Assembly (NCBI GenBank): GCA_944323825.1
Contig: CALUTY010000001.1
Location: 156,464-220,463 of the forward strand
DNA: 64,000 bases
Direction of reading: 5' to 3'
Source of the DNA: an uncultured Bacteroidales bacterium
GTDB taxonomy: Bacteria; Bacteroidota; Bacteroidia; Bacteroidales; UBA932
The notes beneath the pieces are model-generated. The model worked only from the letters and a program-made list of their open reading frames with translations. It did no database searches and was not told the origin of the DNA. A program made the translations under genes and the position numbers. Positions 53,911 to 62,662 of the stretch are shown here, piece after piece. Each line of letters starts with the position of its first letter. Positions within the stretch are counted from its first letter, which is position 1.

Positions 53911-54999
53911 ATGAAAAGAATTTCTGCAATATTCTTAATTGCCCAGACAATGCTGGCAATGTCCGTCTTCACCTCAGCGGCTGAACCGGGCACTGCAACA
54001 GACAAAGGAAATCAAACCGACATCAATATGAAGACTCTTGAATTGACCCGGGAGTGGGACAAGACATTCCCGCAGAGCAACAAGGTGGAACACAGCAAGG
54101 TGACTTTCACCAACAGGTACGGCATCACCCTCGCCGCCGACATGTATATGCCCAAGAATGCCGAAGGCAGGCTCCCGGCAATTGCCGTCAGCGGCCCGTT
54201 CGGTGCAGTCAAGGAGCAGGCTTCAGGCCTGTATGCCCAGACATTGGCCGAGAGAGGCTTCCTTACCATAGCCTTCGACCCGTCCTATACCGGAGAGAGT
54301 GCCGGAGAGCCGCGATATGTGGCCTCGCCCGACATCAACACCGAGGACTTCTGCGCAGCCGTGGACTTCCTTTCCACCTGCGACAAGGCCGACCCTGAGC
54401 GCATCGGCATCCTCGGCATCTGCGGCTGGGGAGGAATGGCCATAAATGCCGCCTCCATCGACACCCGCATCAAGGCCACCGTCGCCGCCACCATGTATGA
54501 CATGAGCCGCGTCACCGCCAACGGCTACTTCGATGCGGCAGACACCGCCGACGCCCGTCATGACCTGCGCGTCAAGCTGAATGCCCAACGCACCGAGGAC
54601 TACAGGAACGGCACATACGCCCTCGCAGGAGGTGTCGTGGATCCGCTTCCGGAAGATGCCCCACAGTTCGTAAAAGACTATCACGCCTATTACAAGACTT
54701 CCCGTGGCTACCACAGCCGTTCCCTCAACTCCAACAGCGGCTGGAATGTCACCTCTTCCCTCTCCTTCCTGAACATGCCGATAATGGCCTATGTCGGTGA
54801 AATCCGCAGCGCCGTCCTTCTCATCCACGGCGAAAAGGCCCATTCCCGCTACTTCAGCGAAGACACCTTCAAGAAGCTCACCGGCGACAACAAGGAACTC
54901 CTCATCATCCCCGGAGCCAGCCATGTGGACCTCTACGACAACTTCGACAAGATTCCGTTCGACAAGATCGTGACATTCTATATGGAACATCTGAAATAA
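53911..54999 (+). CDS. Secreted alpha/beta hydrolase with Cys nucleophile elbow
   Basis: The 362-residue protein has a signal peptide ending SAA. The fold motifs are ISVSGPFG-like oxyanion loop (AIAVSGPFGAVKEQ), nucleophile elbow GILGICGWGGMAINA with Cys where Ser is usual, and late Asp/His in LLIHGEKAHSRYF and IPGASHVDLYD. This matches the dienelactone-hydrolase/YcjY-like group. A Cys nucleophile is known in dienelactone hydrolase. Substrate unknown; it stands alone between a repeat and a hairpin. Confidence 0.85.
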   Translation: MKRISAIFLIAQTMLAMSVFTSAAEPGTATDKGNQTDINMKTLELTREWDKTFPQSNKVEHSKVTFTNRYGITLAADMYMPKNAEGRLPAIAVSGPFGAVKEQASGLYAQTLAERGFLTIAFDPSYTGESAGEPRYVASPDINTEDFCAAVDFLSTCDKADPERIGILGICGWGGMAINAASIDTRIKATVAATMYDMSRVTANGYFDAADTADARHDLRVKLNAQRTEDYRNGTYALAGGVVDPLPEDAPQFVKDYHAYYKTSRGYHSRSLNSNSGWNVTSSLSFLNMPIMAYVGEIRSAVLLIHGEKAHSRYFSEDTFKKLTGDNKELLIIPGASHVDLYDNFDKIPFDKIVTFYMEHLK

Positions 55000-55023
55000 C
55001 CCGAACCATCTGCCATACAGACA

Positions 55024-55061
55024 AACCCTGTCAAAACCCACTTCGGAGTAATGACAGGGTT
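55024..55061. terminator. Possible terminator after the hydrolase
   Basis: AACCCTGTCA pairs with TGACAGGGTT around an 18-base loop; the run after it is only TTCTTG, so efficiency is uncertain. It lies between convergent genes. Confidence 0.55.
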
Positions 55062-55090
55062 CTTGAATATCCCCCGGATTACCGGCAGAA

Positions 55091-55396
55091 TCACCCGATG
55101 AAATCTCCGTCATCCTGAAAATCCGACATGTCTTCAGATCCATCAAACCCCGGGAAATCAAGACCTTCAGAAAAGTTTTCAGCATGAGTGCCGTAAAAAT
55201 CAGAAAGGTCCACACCTAAGTCCCGGCAATAATCTTCAACCTCTCCGCCATAGTCAGAGATGTCATCCGCATCAGGCTCCGAAATGAACAGCAATTCTTC
55301 CGGAGACATGCCTTTAGCCGCCTCTGCCCTGGCAGCACGCGACTCGTTCCCTAAAATGGAATGCCATATCGGCCGTTCAGTTTTTCCCGGTGTCAT
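55091..55396 (-). CDS. Acidic hypothetical protein
   Basis: From the ATG at 55396 (MTPGKTERPIWHSILGNESRA) the product is 101 residues, strongly acidic in its second half (SDYGGEVEDYCRDLGVDLSD). A minus-strand -7 box TAACTTTG lies at 55418-55411, just upstream, so it has its own promoter. No domain recognised. A longer frame from 55474 would overlap the preceding GIY-YIG-like gene. Confidence 0.55.
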   Translation of the reverse strand: MTPGKTERPIWHSILGNESRAARAEAAKGMSPEELLFISEPDADDISDYGGEVEDYCRDLGVDLSDFYGTHAENFSEGLDFPGFDGSEDMSDFQDDGDFIG

Positions 55397-55436
55397 GATA
55401 CAAATACTCCCAAAGTTATAATTCCAAGGTACGGAT

Positions 55437-55967
55437 TCAGTCCCGGAGATTGGCAAATGGCCTGCGACCTCCATGACTGGACTTGAAGTCTGCTATAAGA
55501 GCGGATTCCAATGCAGCAGCATCCTCGGAAGCCGATGCAGGCTTCCAGCAGAAAAGAAGATCATCTGCATCCTTCAGCTGCCAGATATAGCGTCCGCCCC
55601 AATGGCCTACCGGCTCTCCTGAACCGAAACGCACATATTGCCTGATGCGTTTCCGCAATGTCGCACTTGATGTGCCGCCACCGGCTTTCCCGATATAAAC
55701 GACACATGTATCATTGACCCACGCAGCTTTCAGTTCAGATTCCGGCACATTAGGATTTTTCCCTTTAAAAAATCCTCCTGTCCCTTGCTGCACAAACTCA
55801 GGCACAGAAGCCGCCTGTCTCACCACCATATATACTCCTGGACGATCAAGACAACTGTCCGCCTCGACATCAAGCGGATGCCTGACACCTTGCGTCTTCA
55901 AACCCGACACCGGTACAAAGCCGACGAACCCGGCCTCTTCCAGATCTTTCAATGTATTGAATTTCAT
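55437..55967 (-). CDS. GIY-YIG nuclease-like protein with a long spacer
   Basis: The 176-residue protein has GVYMVV (GVY 44-46), VVYIGKAG (YIG 91-93), TLRKRIRQY (Arg105/108) and ESALIADF (Glu154), the order of GIY-YIG catalytic elements, and the tail GRRPFANLRD. The usual spacing between GIY and YIG is about ten residues; here it is about 44, filled with an insertion. It may be a nuclease or a degenerate relative. Position next to the AT-rich accessory region suggests an accessory role. Confidence 0.7.
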   Translation of the reverse strand: MKFNTLKDLEEAGFVGFVPVSGLKTQGVRHPLDVEADSCLDRPGVYMVVRQAASVPEFVQQGTGGFFKGKNPNVPESELKAAWVNDTCVVYIGKAGGGTSSATLRKRIRQYVRFGSGEPVGHWGGRYIWQLKDADDLLFCWKPASASEDAAALESALIADFKSSHGGRRPFANLRD

Positions 55968-56071
55968 TATCTTATCAATTATGCTTTAATAATTAATATA
56001 TAACCAATAATATCTTATCAACTGAATATGAATGGAACAAATAACAACCCGGTTTTGGAATGGCTATTCCT

Positions 56072-56284
56072 TTATTTGACTTTGATACGACCTGAACTTA
56101 TCAGATTATCCAAATCGGAAATCTGACAATCAATAATATCCCAATCATCACGGCCATAAAACCCCAAAGACCTCATGCGGTTCCGGATTTGCTTCTGTGC
56201 AGACCTATCTGCTGCGACTCTTTTTCTGATCAGCGACTTCAATTCAAGAATTTCACTTTGAGTAAATGTGTCTTTGCCTTTCAT
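56072..56284 (-). CDS. Small hypothetical helical protein
   Basis: The 70-residue protein (MKGKDTFTQSEILELKSLIRKRVAADRSAQ and then a helical basic region, DDWDIIDCQISDLDNLISSGRIKVK) has good coding character. I recognise no family beyond a resemblance to short DNA- or ligand-binding proteins of accessory regions. No neighbour explains it. Confidence 0.6.
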   Translation of the reverse strand: MKGKDTFTQSEILELKSLIRKRVAADRSAQKQIRNRMRSLGFYGRDDWDIIDCQISDLDNLISSGRIKVK

Positions 56285-56745
56285 AATATGAATATTTAAA
56301 ATTCAACATATTTTACAACTATACCATATGAATATGCTGCCCTGCTTTCTGTAGACGGCTGCACAAAAAAAGTGTGGAGCCATAGCTTATCTCCGGACGG
56401 GTTCTGGTAAAACCTCAAGGAAAATAAACAATACCCCACACCGCCGGCATATATCGAATGATACATAACGAAATGCGGTGATGAGTGTCTGTATTGCCTA
56501 TCTCTTCCTTGAATAAATTTACCAGATTTCTAAAGTATAGGTATTAAATGAAAACAAGAGTTAAACAAGTGCAAATAAATGAACTAATTTACAGTGTATT
56601 ATATGAGGCTTGATGTTTTCTGTTATTTTCATTCTTTTCAGTTGATTGGTTCTTTTTCGGTACATTTTTGTTTCTTATTTGTTCCTTAGTTTCGGCTTTT
56701 ATTTGTAGTTTTGCAGCAGATATAACGAGCAAAAGAGGAGGGAAT
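56285..56745. other. Gene-free AT-rich stretch upstream of the integrase
   Basis: About 460 bp without a convincing gene. It holds a possible integrase promoter: TAGTTTTG at 56706-56713 fits TAnnTTTG, with TTTG at 56678-56681 about 24 nt upstream, and an AGAGGAGGG site before the ATG at 56746. I see no clear attachment-site repeat. Confidence 0.5.
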
Positions 56746-57879
56746 ATGCCACGAGTAAAAAAGCCTGCAAAAGTCAAAGAACCTGTCCGTCTGCGGATGA
56801 AAGAACTGGCCAATGGAAATAAGAGCTTGTATCTGGATATATACCGGAATGGCAAACGGACATACGAGTATCTGAAGATGTACCTTATTCCCGAAACAGA
56901 TTATAATGCCCGTAGGCAGAATCAAGCGACAATGGCTGCCGCCAATGCCATCAAATCGAAGCGCATCATCCAACTTACCAATGGTGAGGCCGGAATCGAA
57001 CACAGGGAAAAGGTTTTTCTTTTGGACTGGATGGAGACCTACAAAGAGAATCAGGCGAAGCGTGGTAAAAAGGACGGGAACCAAATCATGGTAACCATCC
57101 GCATACTGAAGGATTATGCGGGTGAACAAATAACGATGGACCAGATTGACAAGACGTTCTGCCAAGAGTATATCGACTATCTGCTGACGGAGTATCGCCC
57201 CAAAGGAAAACGGGTGTCAAACTTTACGCTTCACACTTATTACCGTATTCTGAACGGAGCTTTGAATGCCGCCGTTCGTGCGGATATTATCAAGTCCAAC
57301 CCATTTACAAAGATCAACAACTCGGATAAGATACGCTTGCCGGAGAGCAAACGCTCGTATATGACCATTGAAGAGGTCCGGGCACTGATTGCTACTCCGA
57401 TGAAGAATAAGGCCGTAAAACAGTCTTATTTGTTCTCTTGCTTCTGTGGATTGCGAATAAGCGACATTATCGGTTTGAGATGGAAAGATGTTTTTGTGGA
57501 TAGAGGTCAATATCGCCTTGCTGTGTCCATGCAGAAAACCAAAGAGCCGATTTATTTGCCGCTTTCACCAGAAGCGTTAAAGTGGATGCCGGAGCGAGGA
57601 GACAAGATGGCGGAAGACCACGTCTTCGACTTACCGAGTCCAACGATGATAAATCTGCTGCTCAAACCATGGGCGAAAGCGGCCGGCATAGACAAACGTT
57701 TCTCATTTCACACCGCCCGTCACACGTTTGCGACGATGATGCTGACGCTTGGCGCCGACCTCTATACCACCTCGAAGTTGCTCGGTCATGCCGACGTGAA
57801 GATGACACAGGTATACGCCAAAATCATCAATCAGAAAAAGGATGATGCGGTCAATCTGGTAAACGGATTATTCGATTGA
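56746..57879 (+). CDS. Tyrosine recombinase/integrase of a mobile element
   Basis: From ATG 56746 (MPRVKKPAKVKEPVRLRMK), preceded by a strong GGAGGG site, the product is 377 residues. The catalytic set is CGLRISD (Arg), HTARHTF (His-x-x-Arg) and LGHADVKMTQVYAKI (His, Tyr). The N-terminal half is an arm-binding and SAM-like core domain of the transposon/island type. It marks the start of an integrated segment with AT-richer DNA and R-M genes. The frame upstream to 56668 is probably not translated. Confidence 0.92.
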   Translation: MPRVKKPAKVKEPVRLRMKELANGNKSLYLDIYRNGKRTYEYLKMYLIPETDYNARRQNQATMAAANAIKSKRIIQLTNGEAGIEHREKVFLLDWMETYKENQAKRGKKDGNQIMVTIRILKDYAGEQITMDQIDKTFCQEYIDYLLTEYRPKGKRVSNFTLHTYYRILNGALNAAVRADIIKSNPFTKINNSDKIRLPESKRSYMTIEEVRALIATPMKNKAVKQSYLFSCFCGLRISDIIGLRWKDVFVDRGQYRLAVSMQKTKEPIYLPLSPEALKWMPERGDKMAEDHVFDLPSPTMINLLLKPWAKAAGIDKRFSFHTARHTFATMMLTLGADLYTTSKLLGHADVKMTQVYAKIINQKKDDAVNLVNGLFD

Positions 57880-58458
57880 CACGAACTAGAAGCGAACATA
57901 TATATTTTAGTTTACTTTAGTATCTATATATAAGGGAGAAAAACTAAACTAAACCGTTTTCAGGAGAACAACTGAAAGAATATCAACGGTGAAAGTTGAG
58001 CCCGAAACAGACTTTTGTCACGCTATAAAAGGGACAAGTCGTCGATAGGATTGACTTACCGCCAATGAAAAATATCTCTGAATAGGCTGCGGGGATAGGT
58101 TGTTTGATTCGGATATAATTGTTTCGTTTTACATCTTCTTTCTCCCTCTTGTCGCTTGACTGCTGTGCGTGTCGCTGGAGAAATTTCGATGGCAATACTA
58201 TGTCTAACCATACAACTTGTTTGCCACTTAATAATCAGTCCTGCATTGGACAACGAGATCGCCTCTGCTTGCAGATTGTGTGGCATTCCTCCCGCCGCTG
58301 AGCGGTGGGAGGGGTATTAGGCTACCCCGAAAGAAATTTCGTGGCTACAGAACAAATCAAAACGAGAACGATGTTGGATATAAACTTTATAATGAGAGTG
58401 GTGAATTATATATCAATTATACAATAAGAATTATTTATAGGAATGGAAAACTTGCTAT
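57880..58458. other. Gene-poor stretch between integrase and vsr
   Basis: About 580 bp without a convincing gene. Short frames on either strand have biased or patchy composition. The only clear structure is a strong hairpin at 58288-58312. Candidate remnants of the mobile element or an att region; nothing firmer can be seen. Confidence 0.5.
58288..58312. other. Perfect-stem hairpin in gene-free region
   Basis: CCTCCC plus CCGC pair with GCGG plus GGGAGG (one G-T wobble) around a TGA loop. It is not followed by a T-run on either side, so it is not a typical terminator. It may be an element end or a protein-binding site. Confidence 0.5.
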
Positions 58459-58878
58459 TTAACTGTTCACAATATTATGATATAAGGCTTCTAAAGTTTC
58501 GATTTTGGTATTCGATTTTAATTGACATTGCCATATGATTAGTACACGATATCCTAACCCCTCTAATTCTCTTTTCTTCCGTTCATCACGTTCTATATTA
58601 TCTGCAATCTTTTTCTCCCAATATTCAAAATTGGATGATGGTAGATGAGAGTATTTGCACCCTTTATGACCATGCCAGAAACATCCATTAACAAATACTG
58701 CAGTTTTGTATTTAGGGAAAACGATATCCGGCGTACCCGGCAATCGTTTTACGTTCTTCCGATACCTTAAACCGCGTGCGAACAAATATTTCCGGACTAT
58801 TATTTCGGGTTTCGTCTCTTTTCCCGTTACATGGGACATTATCTCCGAACGTTTCTCTTTACTAACCGTATCCGCCAT
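58459..58878 (-). CDS. vsr: Vsr very-short-patch repair endonuclease
   Basis: The 139-residue protein fits Vsr: MADTVSKEKRSEIMSHVTGKETKPE, GTPDIVFPKY with catalytic Asp51, VNGCFWHGHKGC with Trp68, His69 and His71, and YWEKKIADNIERD. The position of E. coli His64 is Asn here, a variation common among relatives. Vsr nicks beside T:G mismatches made by deamination of 5-methylcytosine, which fits the m5C methyltransferase two genes upstream. Its ATG overlaps the ATPase stop by 1 bp. Confidence 0.95.
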   Translation of the reverse strand: MADTVSKEKRSEIMSHVTGKETKPEIIVRKYLFARGLRYRKNVKRLPGTPDIVFPKYKTAVFVNGCFWHGHKGCKYSHLPSSNFEYWEKKIADNIERDERKKRELEGLGYRVLIIWQCQLKSNTKIETLEALYHNIVNS

Positions 58879-60533
58879 TATGCATTGTTAAGCAATTGGA
58901 TGATTCGCGCTTTGATATTTTCATATGTTGCTGTAAGCCGTATTTTTGCCGCATTCGTTAAACGAGACGTATGCGACATAGCATCACGTATCGGTTTATA
59001 TTCTATAGCATCTCTACGCAATGAGGCCTTTTTGTCTTTATCGGTTTCATCATCGGCAAGATAGGCTAAATCATCCATTGCACAATAAGACAATTCCGTT
59101 GTATTTTCTCTAATATCGAAACTGATATTAGCTTTATTCTTGTGCATTTCAGCTTTTTGCATCCAATCTTCGATTTGTTTCTGCATTCTTGCCGGAATTG
59201 GAATCTTTTTGTCTTCAATGTATTTTCGAAGCAAATTTTCCGCAACGAAACATTCTCCGTACGATGCAAAATTGAACTCGGCGTCTTGACTTAAGTCAAT
59301 GATCCAATCCTCGACTTTTTTTCGACTTGGTGCATGAGTCTTAGGTGGTACGAAATCATCGGCAACGGCACTGAAGAGTTCTCTCGACTTGCGTTCTTTA
59401 CGAGAGATTCGTTTATTTTCAGAATCTCCATCTTGATTCAATTCGGTACGCCATTTATCCCAGTCGTCGATGATTGTTCTCAATAATTCTTCTATTTCTT
59501 TCAAGAAAGCGACGAACTTGGGATCATCCGATACGACGCCCTCTCGGCTGCTCGTGAATCGGTCGTTTTCATCATCCAATGCGTTATAGTGAATTTGCCC
59601 GTACAAATAACTCTCAACAATTCGTGTTGTTGGAATATGTTTCAAGATATCTTTTTCGCGCAATCGGCCATTCACATATAAATCGATACTTACTTTTTCC
59701 TCCGACTCTCTGATTTTAAGCATAGACGGCCTTTCGACAGAAGCGATGAAACCAGAAATAGCATCAATCCCGGCTTGTAAATCTTTTTGTTTCTTCAAAG
59801 CTTCACTTATTTGAAGTTTCTCAGAGATATAAGGGTCGTTAGGATTATTGATTTTCCATAAGAATTGTGTTCCATTGATCAAATCTGTCAACTCGTCCAG
59901 TGTTATTTGAGAACCGTTCAAGAAAATATGAAATGATGGATCCAACAACGAAAATCGGAAATACAAAGCAACTAATTTTCGTATATATTGGATTCTGTTG
60001 CGGATCCCATCATTGATTTCTTCGAATAAAATAATTGTTCCTGAAACCATATCTTTACCGAATCGGTCTACAATAAAAGCATCAGGAATACCTAATTTAT
60101 ACTCATTCGTAGAAACATCGTCTTTTATCGCCTCATCCAATCCTGAATTATCAATAATGCCGCCGACTAAATCCGTATTTACAGTTTTAGTCAGAACTGT
60201 TATTCTTTTCGCACAAGACAATAATGCCAACTTTCCGATACCTTTACGCCCGATGAACGGTCTTCCGATTTCGGTTGCAGAAACATTATTCTTACGTTTT
60301 GAATAACCTATTTTCAAAAATTTATTTTGGAAGTCGTCTTCTGTCATTCCCTGTCCGTCATCTTCGATGATAAGCATACCTTTATCACGATCTATCGTAA
60401 TTCGGACATTCCGAGCATCAGCATCCCATGCATTAGAAATCGCCTCGCCCAATACGGTGATGAAACTTCTATACAAATTTCTTCCGAGATGGTTCAATAT
60501 GCTCAATGAAATATTGAATGTGTATTCGTTCAT
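58878..60533 (-). CDS. MORC/MutL-like GHKL ATPase of the R-M cluster
   Basis: The 551-residue protein has an N-terminal GHKL ATPase: GEAISNAWDADA (Asn34), IEDDGQGMTEDDF (58-69) and GRKGIGKLALL (95-105), followed by an S5-like and a helical middle. No MutL C-terminal nuclease motif was seen. Iyer, Abhiman and Aravind described such MutL/MORC-type ATPases in restriction-modification clusters beside DCM and Vsr genes; the arrangement here fits. The role may be sensing or licensing of cleavage. Start overlaps the dcm stop by 4 bp and the end overlaps vsr by 1 bp. Confidence 0.85.
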   Translation of the reverse strand: MNEYTFNISLSILNHLGRNLYRSFITVLGEAISNAWDADARNVRITIDRDKGMLIIEDDGQGMTEDDFQNKFLKIGYSKRKNNVSATEIGRPFIGRKGIGKLALLSCAKRITVLTKTVNTDLVGGIIDNSGLDEAIKDDVSTNEYKLGIPDAFIVDRFGKDMVSGTIILFEEINDGIRNRIQYIRKLVALYFRFSLLDPSFHIFLNGSQITLDELTDLINGTQFLWKINNPNDPYISEKLQISEALKKQKDLQAGIDAISGFIASVERPSMLKIRESEEKVSIDLYVNGRLREKDILKHIPTTRIVESYLYGQIHYNALDDENDRFTSSREGVVSDDPKFVAFLKEIEELLRTIIDDWDKWRTELNQDGDSENKRISRKERKSRELFSAVADDFVPPKTHAPSRKKVEDWIIDLSQDAEFNFASYGECFVAENLLRKYIEDKKIPIPARMQKQIEDWMQKAEMHKNKANISFDIRENTTELSYCAMDDLAYLADDETDKDKKASLRRDAIEYKPIRDAMSHTSRLTNAAKIRLTATYENIKARIIQLLNNA

Positions 60534-61618
60534 ATGTCAATACGGTTAGAATTTACATGTGTCAATATGCTTTCTGCAATTATTTCCCCTAATCTCGGAG
60601 GCACGGCATTACCGATATATCTCGATGCTTTAGTGATCGCAACATCCTGCTCGTTAGCGAAAAATTTATACGTTTTCGGGAACGTTTGTATAAGGGCAGC
60701 CTCTCTGACCGATATCGCACGGTCTTGGGTCGGATGTCCGAATCTTCCGTTTCCCAATCCTGTACATTGGGTAGTCATTGTAGGTGCCGGTTTTTCCCAA
60801 ACCATTCTGCCGTAAACGCTTCCGAACGAACTGCCGCTATCCGTTTTATGGCATCGTAGTTTCAACTCTTCCGGCCAATCTTTCCATCCTCCGCCGTATG
60901 GAGTATTTCGAATACGATCAAGATTCTTCGAAGACAATGCTTTTGCTCTGTGCAATGGATCGTTCGGATCAACCTCTCCGGCTTTCAATTCGGGCAAGTC
61001 GCCTATCGCATCTTTAACGGTTTTATATTCGTTGGGTTTATGCGTAGGCGGAATCAATTCGATTTCCCCTAATCGCGACGCCAACAATACCAATCGTTTG
61101 CGCGTTTGAGGAATTCCGTAATCCGGACAATATACAGGCTTCACCCAAACTCGATAGTCGTTTTCTCTCAATAGATTTACAAAATCGGATAATACTGGTT
61201 TATCTTTGAATACCAGAATTTGAGAGACATTCTCCATCGTGACTATATCGGGCAATGTATCTTTTACCAACCGTCCGAATTCATATAACAAATCGTATTT
61301 ATTCGGATCCTTTTTTTTGTTTTTGAACGCATACGAAGAAAACGGCTGGCAAGGAGCGCATCCTGCTAAAACCCTAATAGCATCTTTACTGTACAATGCA
61401 CCGATTTCATCGGCGGATACCGTTTTGATATCTTTATAAATAAACTTCGCTTCGTTATTTGTTTCATAGGCATATCGGCACGTGGCATCGAGATCGTATC
61501 CTGCGAGTATATCAAAACCCTTGCTTTTCATGCCGAAACTCAAGCCGCCGATGCCGCAAAATAAGTCTATGACTTCTATCGGTGGAAGCGATCTGTTTTC
61601 AATATCATTCTTTTTCAT
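60530..61618 (-). CDS. DNA cytosine-5 methyltransferase
   Basis: The 362-residue protein has m5C motif I DLFCGIGGLSFG (18-29), the catalytic PCQPFSS (Cys90), motif VI MENV (about 128-131), QTRKR (171-175) and the late RYIGNAVPP. The target-recognition region (about 220-290) is variable, so the site is unknown. It is part of the R-M cluster and probably creates the methylation that Vsr must repair after deamination. Confidence 0.95.
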   Translation of the reverse strand: MKKNDIENRSLPPIEVIDLFCGIGGLSFGMKSKGFDILAGYDLDATCRYAYETNNEAKFIYKDIKTVSADEIGALYSKDAIRVLAGCAPCQPFSSYAFKNKKKDPNKYDLLYEFGRLVKDTLPDIVTMENVSQILVFKDKPVLSDFVNLLRENDYRVWVKPVYCPDYGIPQTRKRLVLLASRLGEIELIPPTHKPNEYKTVKDAIGDLPELKAGEVDPNDPLHRAKALSSKNLDRIRNTPYGGGWKDWPEELKLRCHKTDSGSSFGSVYGRMVWEKPAPTMTTQCTGLGNGRFGHPTQDRAISVREAALIQTFPKTYKFFANEQDVAITKASRYIGNAVPPRLGEIIAESILTHVNSNRIDI

Positions 61619-61643
61619 AATCTGATTCTAAAACAGAGTATGC

Positions 61644-62327
61644 TCAATTCGATAATCGATCTATTTCAGCTCTAATCTGCTCCACGACTTCTTTATTGGC
61701 GATTTCTCCATCTAAGCTGAACACTATGAATACATTCCCTCCATATTGTTCTTTGAATGATTCGAAACTTGCTTTCATCCGTTCCGTTAGAGAATAACTT
61801 CCGAAATTGGCACTTGCAGTTATCGGCTTGATTTGTATGCCTATCGCTTTATCTCCGACTTTTGCAATATAATCAATGTCGCCAGCATGATCCAATTCAG
61901 GATCGCTTTCTTCAAAGGTTATATCGGGAAATATTTTGGCTAATCCATCATTAATAACCGACTTTTCTCTTATATAACCATCGTAAGTACGATTTATGGT
62001 AAGATTATAAATATAATCTATACAATCTTGTTCTGTCAATTCCCTGAAAGCAGCTTCCCATTCGGGTATAACGACTTCTGTAATTTTAGCATATAGTCGT
62101 TCTCCTAATTCTTTCAAACTTTCGTTTGTGATTTTTGTCGGATTCTTACCTACTGTATATGCGTTCTCAAAATACCATGATTGCCATTCTTCGAAAGAAG
62201 ATGGTTGGCAATTGCGGATTAAAGCCATGACAGCTCCGACTTTATTTGGACGAGATAATTGATATGTTTGACACGCATAATTCAATACTCGTTCTTTTTT
62301 GCCAAAATTAAGTGAATAACGTTTCAT
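61644..62327 (-). CDS. MjaI-like type II restriction endonuclease
   Basis: The 227-residue protein contains a likely PD-(D/E)xK core: EESDPELDHAGDIDY (Asp150, Asp152) and GIQIKPITAS (Gln165, Lys167). This matches my memory of MjaI-family restriction enzymes, which cut CTAG and pair with an N4-cytosine methyltransferase. It lies 26 bp upstream of dcm and next to a winged-helix gene. The recognition site is inferred from family only. Confidence 0.75.
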   Translation of the reverse strand: MKRYSLNFGKKERVLNYACQTYQLSRPNKVGAVMALIRNCQPSSFEEWQSWYFENAYTVGKNPTKITNESLKELGERLYAKITEVVIPEWEAAFRELTEQDCIDYIYNLTINRTYDGYIREKSVINDGLAKIFPDITFEESDPELDHAGDIDYIAKVGDKAIGIQIKPITASANFGSYSLTERMKASFESFKEQYGGNVFIVFSLDGEIANKEVVEQIRAEIDRLSN

Positions 62328-62331
62328 AGCC

Positions 62332-62661
62332 TTAAGGAATTATGTTGTTGGGATTTGCTTGATTCCATGCATTTTTGAGTTCATTACATCGATCATAAAT
62401 CTCATCTGCTCGGTTTATTAATGAGTTTGTACAATCAATGACTTCCTGTTTTATATTAGAACGCCAATATCCATCACGAGGGGTACTTACGATAATATAT
62501 CCTTGTTGGATAGCATATCGTATTAATTCTCTTGTTTCTACTTGGTTTCCTCCTGTTGGATACCCCATACCTCTTGCAATGTCTTCTGCATGCATTGCAT
62601 TTGCTCTACCGACTGGAATGATTTTTAATAAACGCTGCAATTCTTGTTGATTATTTGCCAT
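62332..62661 (-). CDS. Small winged-helix-like protein of the R-M cluster
   Basis: The 109-residue protein starts MANNQQELQRLLKIIPVGRANAMHAEDIARGMGYPTGGNQVETRELIRYAIQQGY, which reads as a winged-helix fold, followed by a beta wing (IIVSTPRDGYWRS) and a helical tail. It starts 1 bp after the methyltransferase stop and ends 4 bp before the endonuclease. It may control R-M expression or assist the endonuclease. No named family is certain. Confidence 0.7.
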   Translation of the reverse strand: MANNQQELQRLLKIIPVGRANAMHAEDIARGMGYPTGGNQVETRELIRYAIQQGYIIVSTPRDGYWRSNIKQEVIDCTNSLINRADEIYDRCNELKNAWNQANPNNIIP

Positions 62662-62662
62662 A

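Noticed and set aside
54223..55215. 330-codon minus-strand frame across the hydrolase
   Set aside because: It is the shadow of a clear alpha/beta hydrolase gene; Gly/Val-rich artefact.
57983..58195. 70-codon minus-strand frame in the gap after the integrase
   Set aside because: No start context or domain, and the frame runs through probable element remnants.
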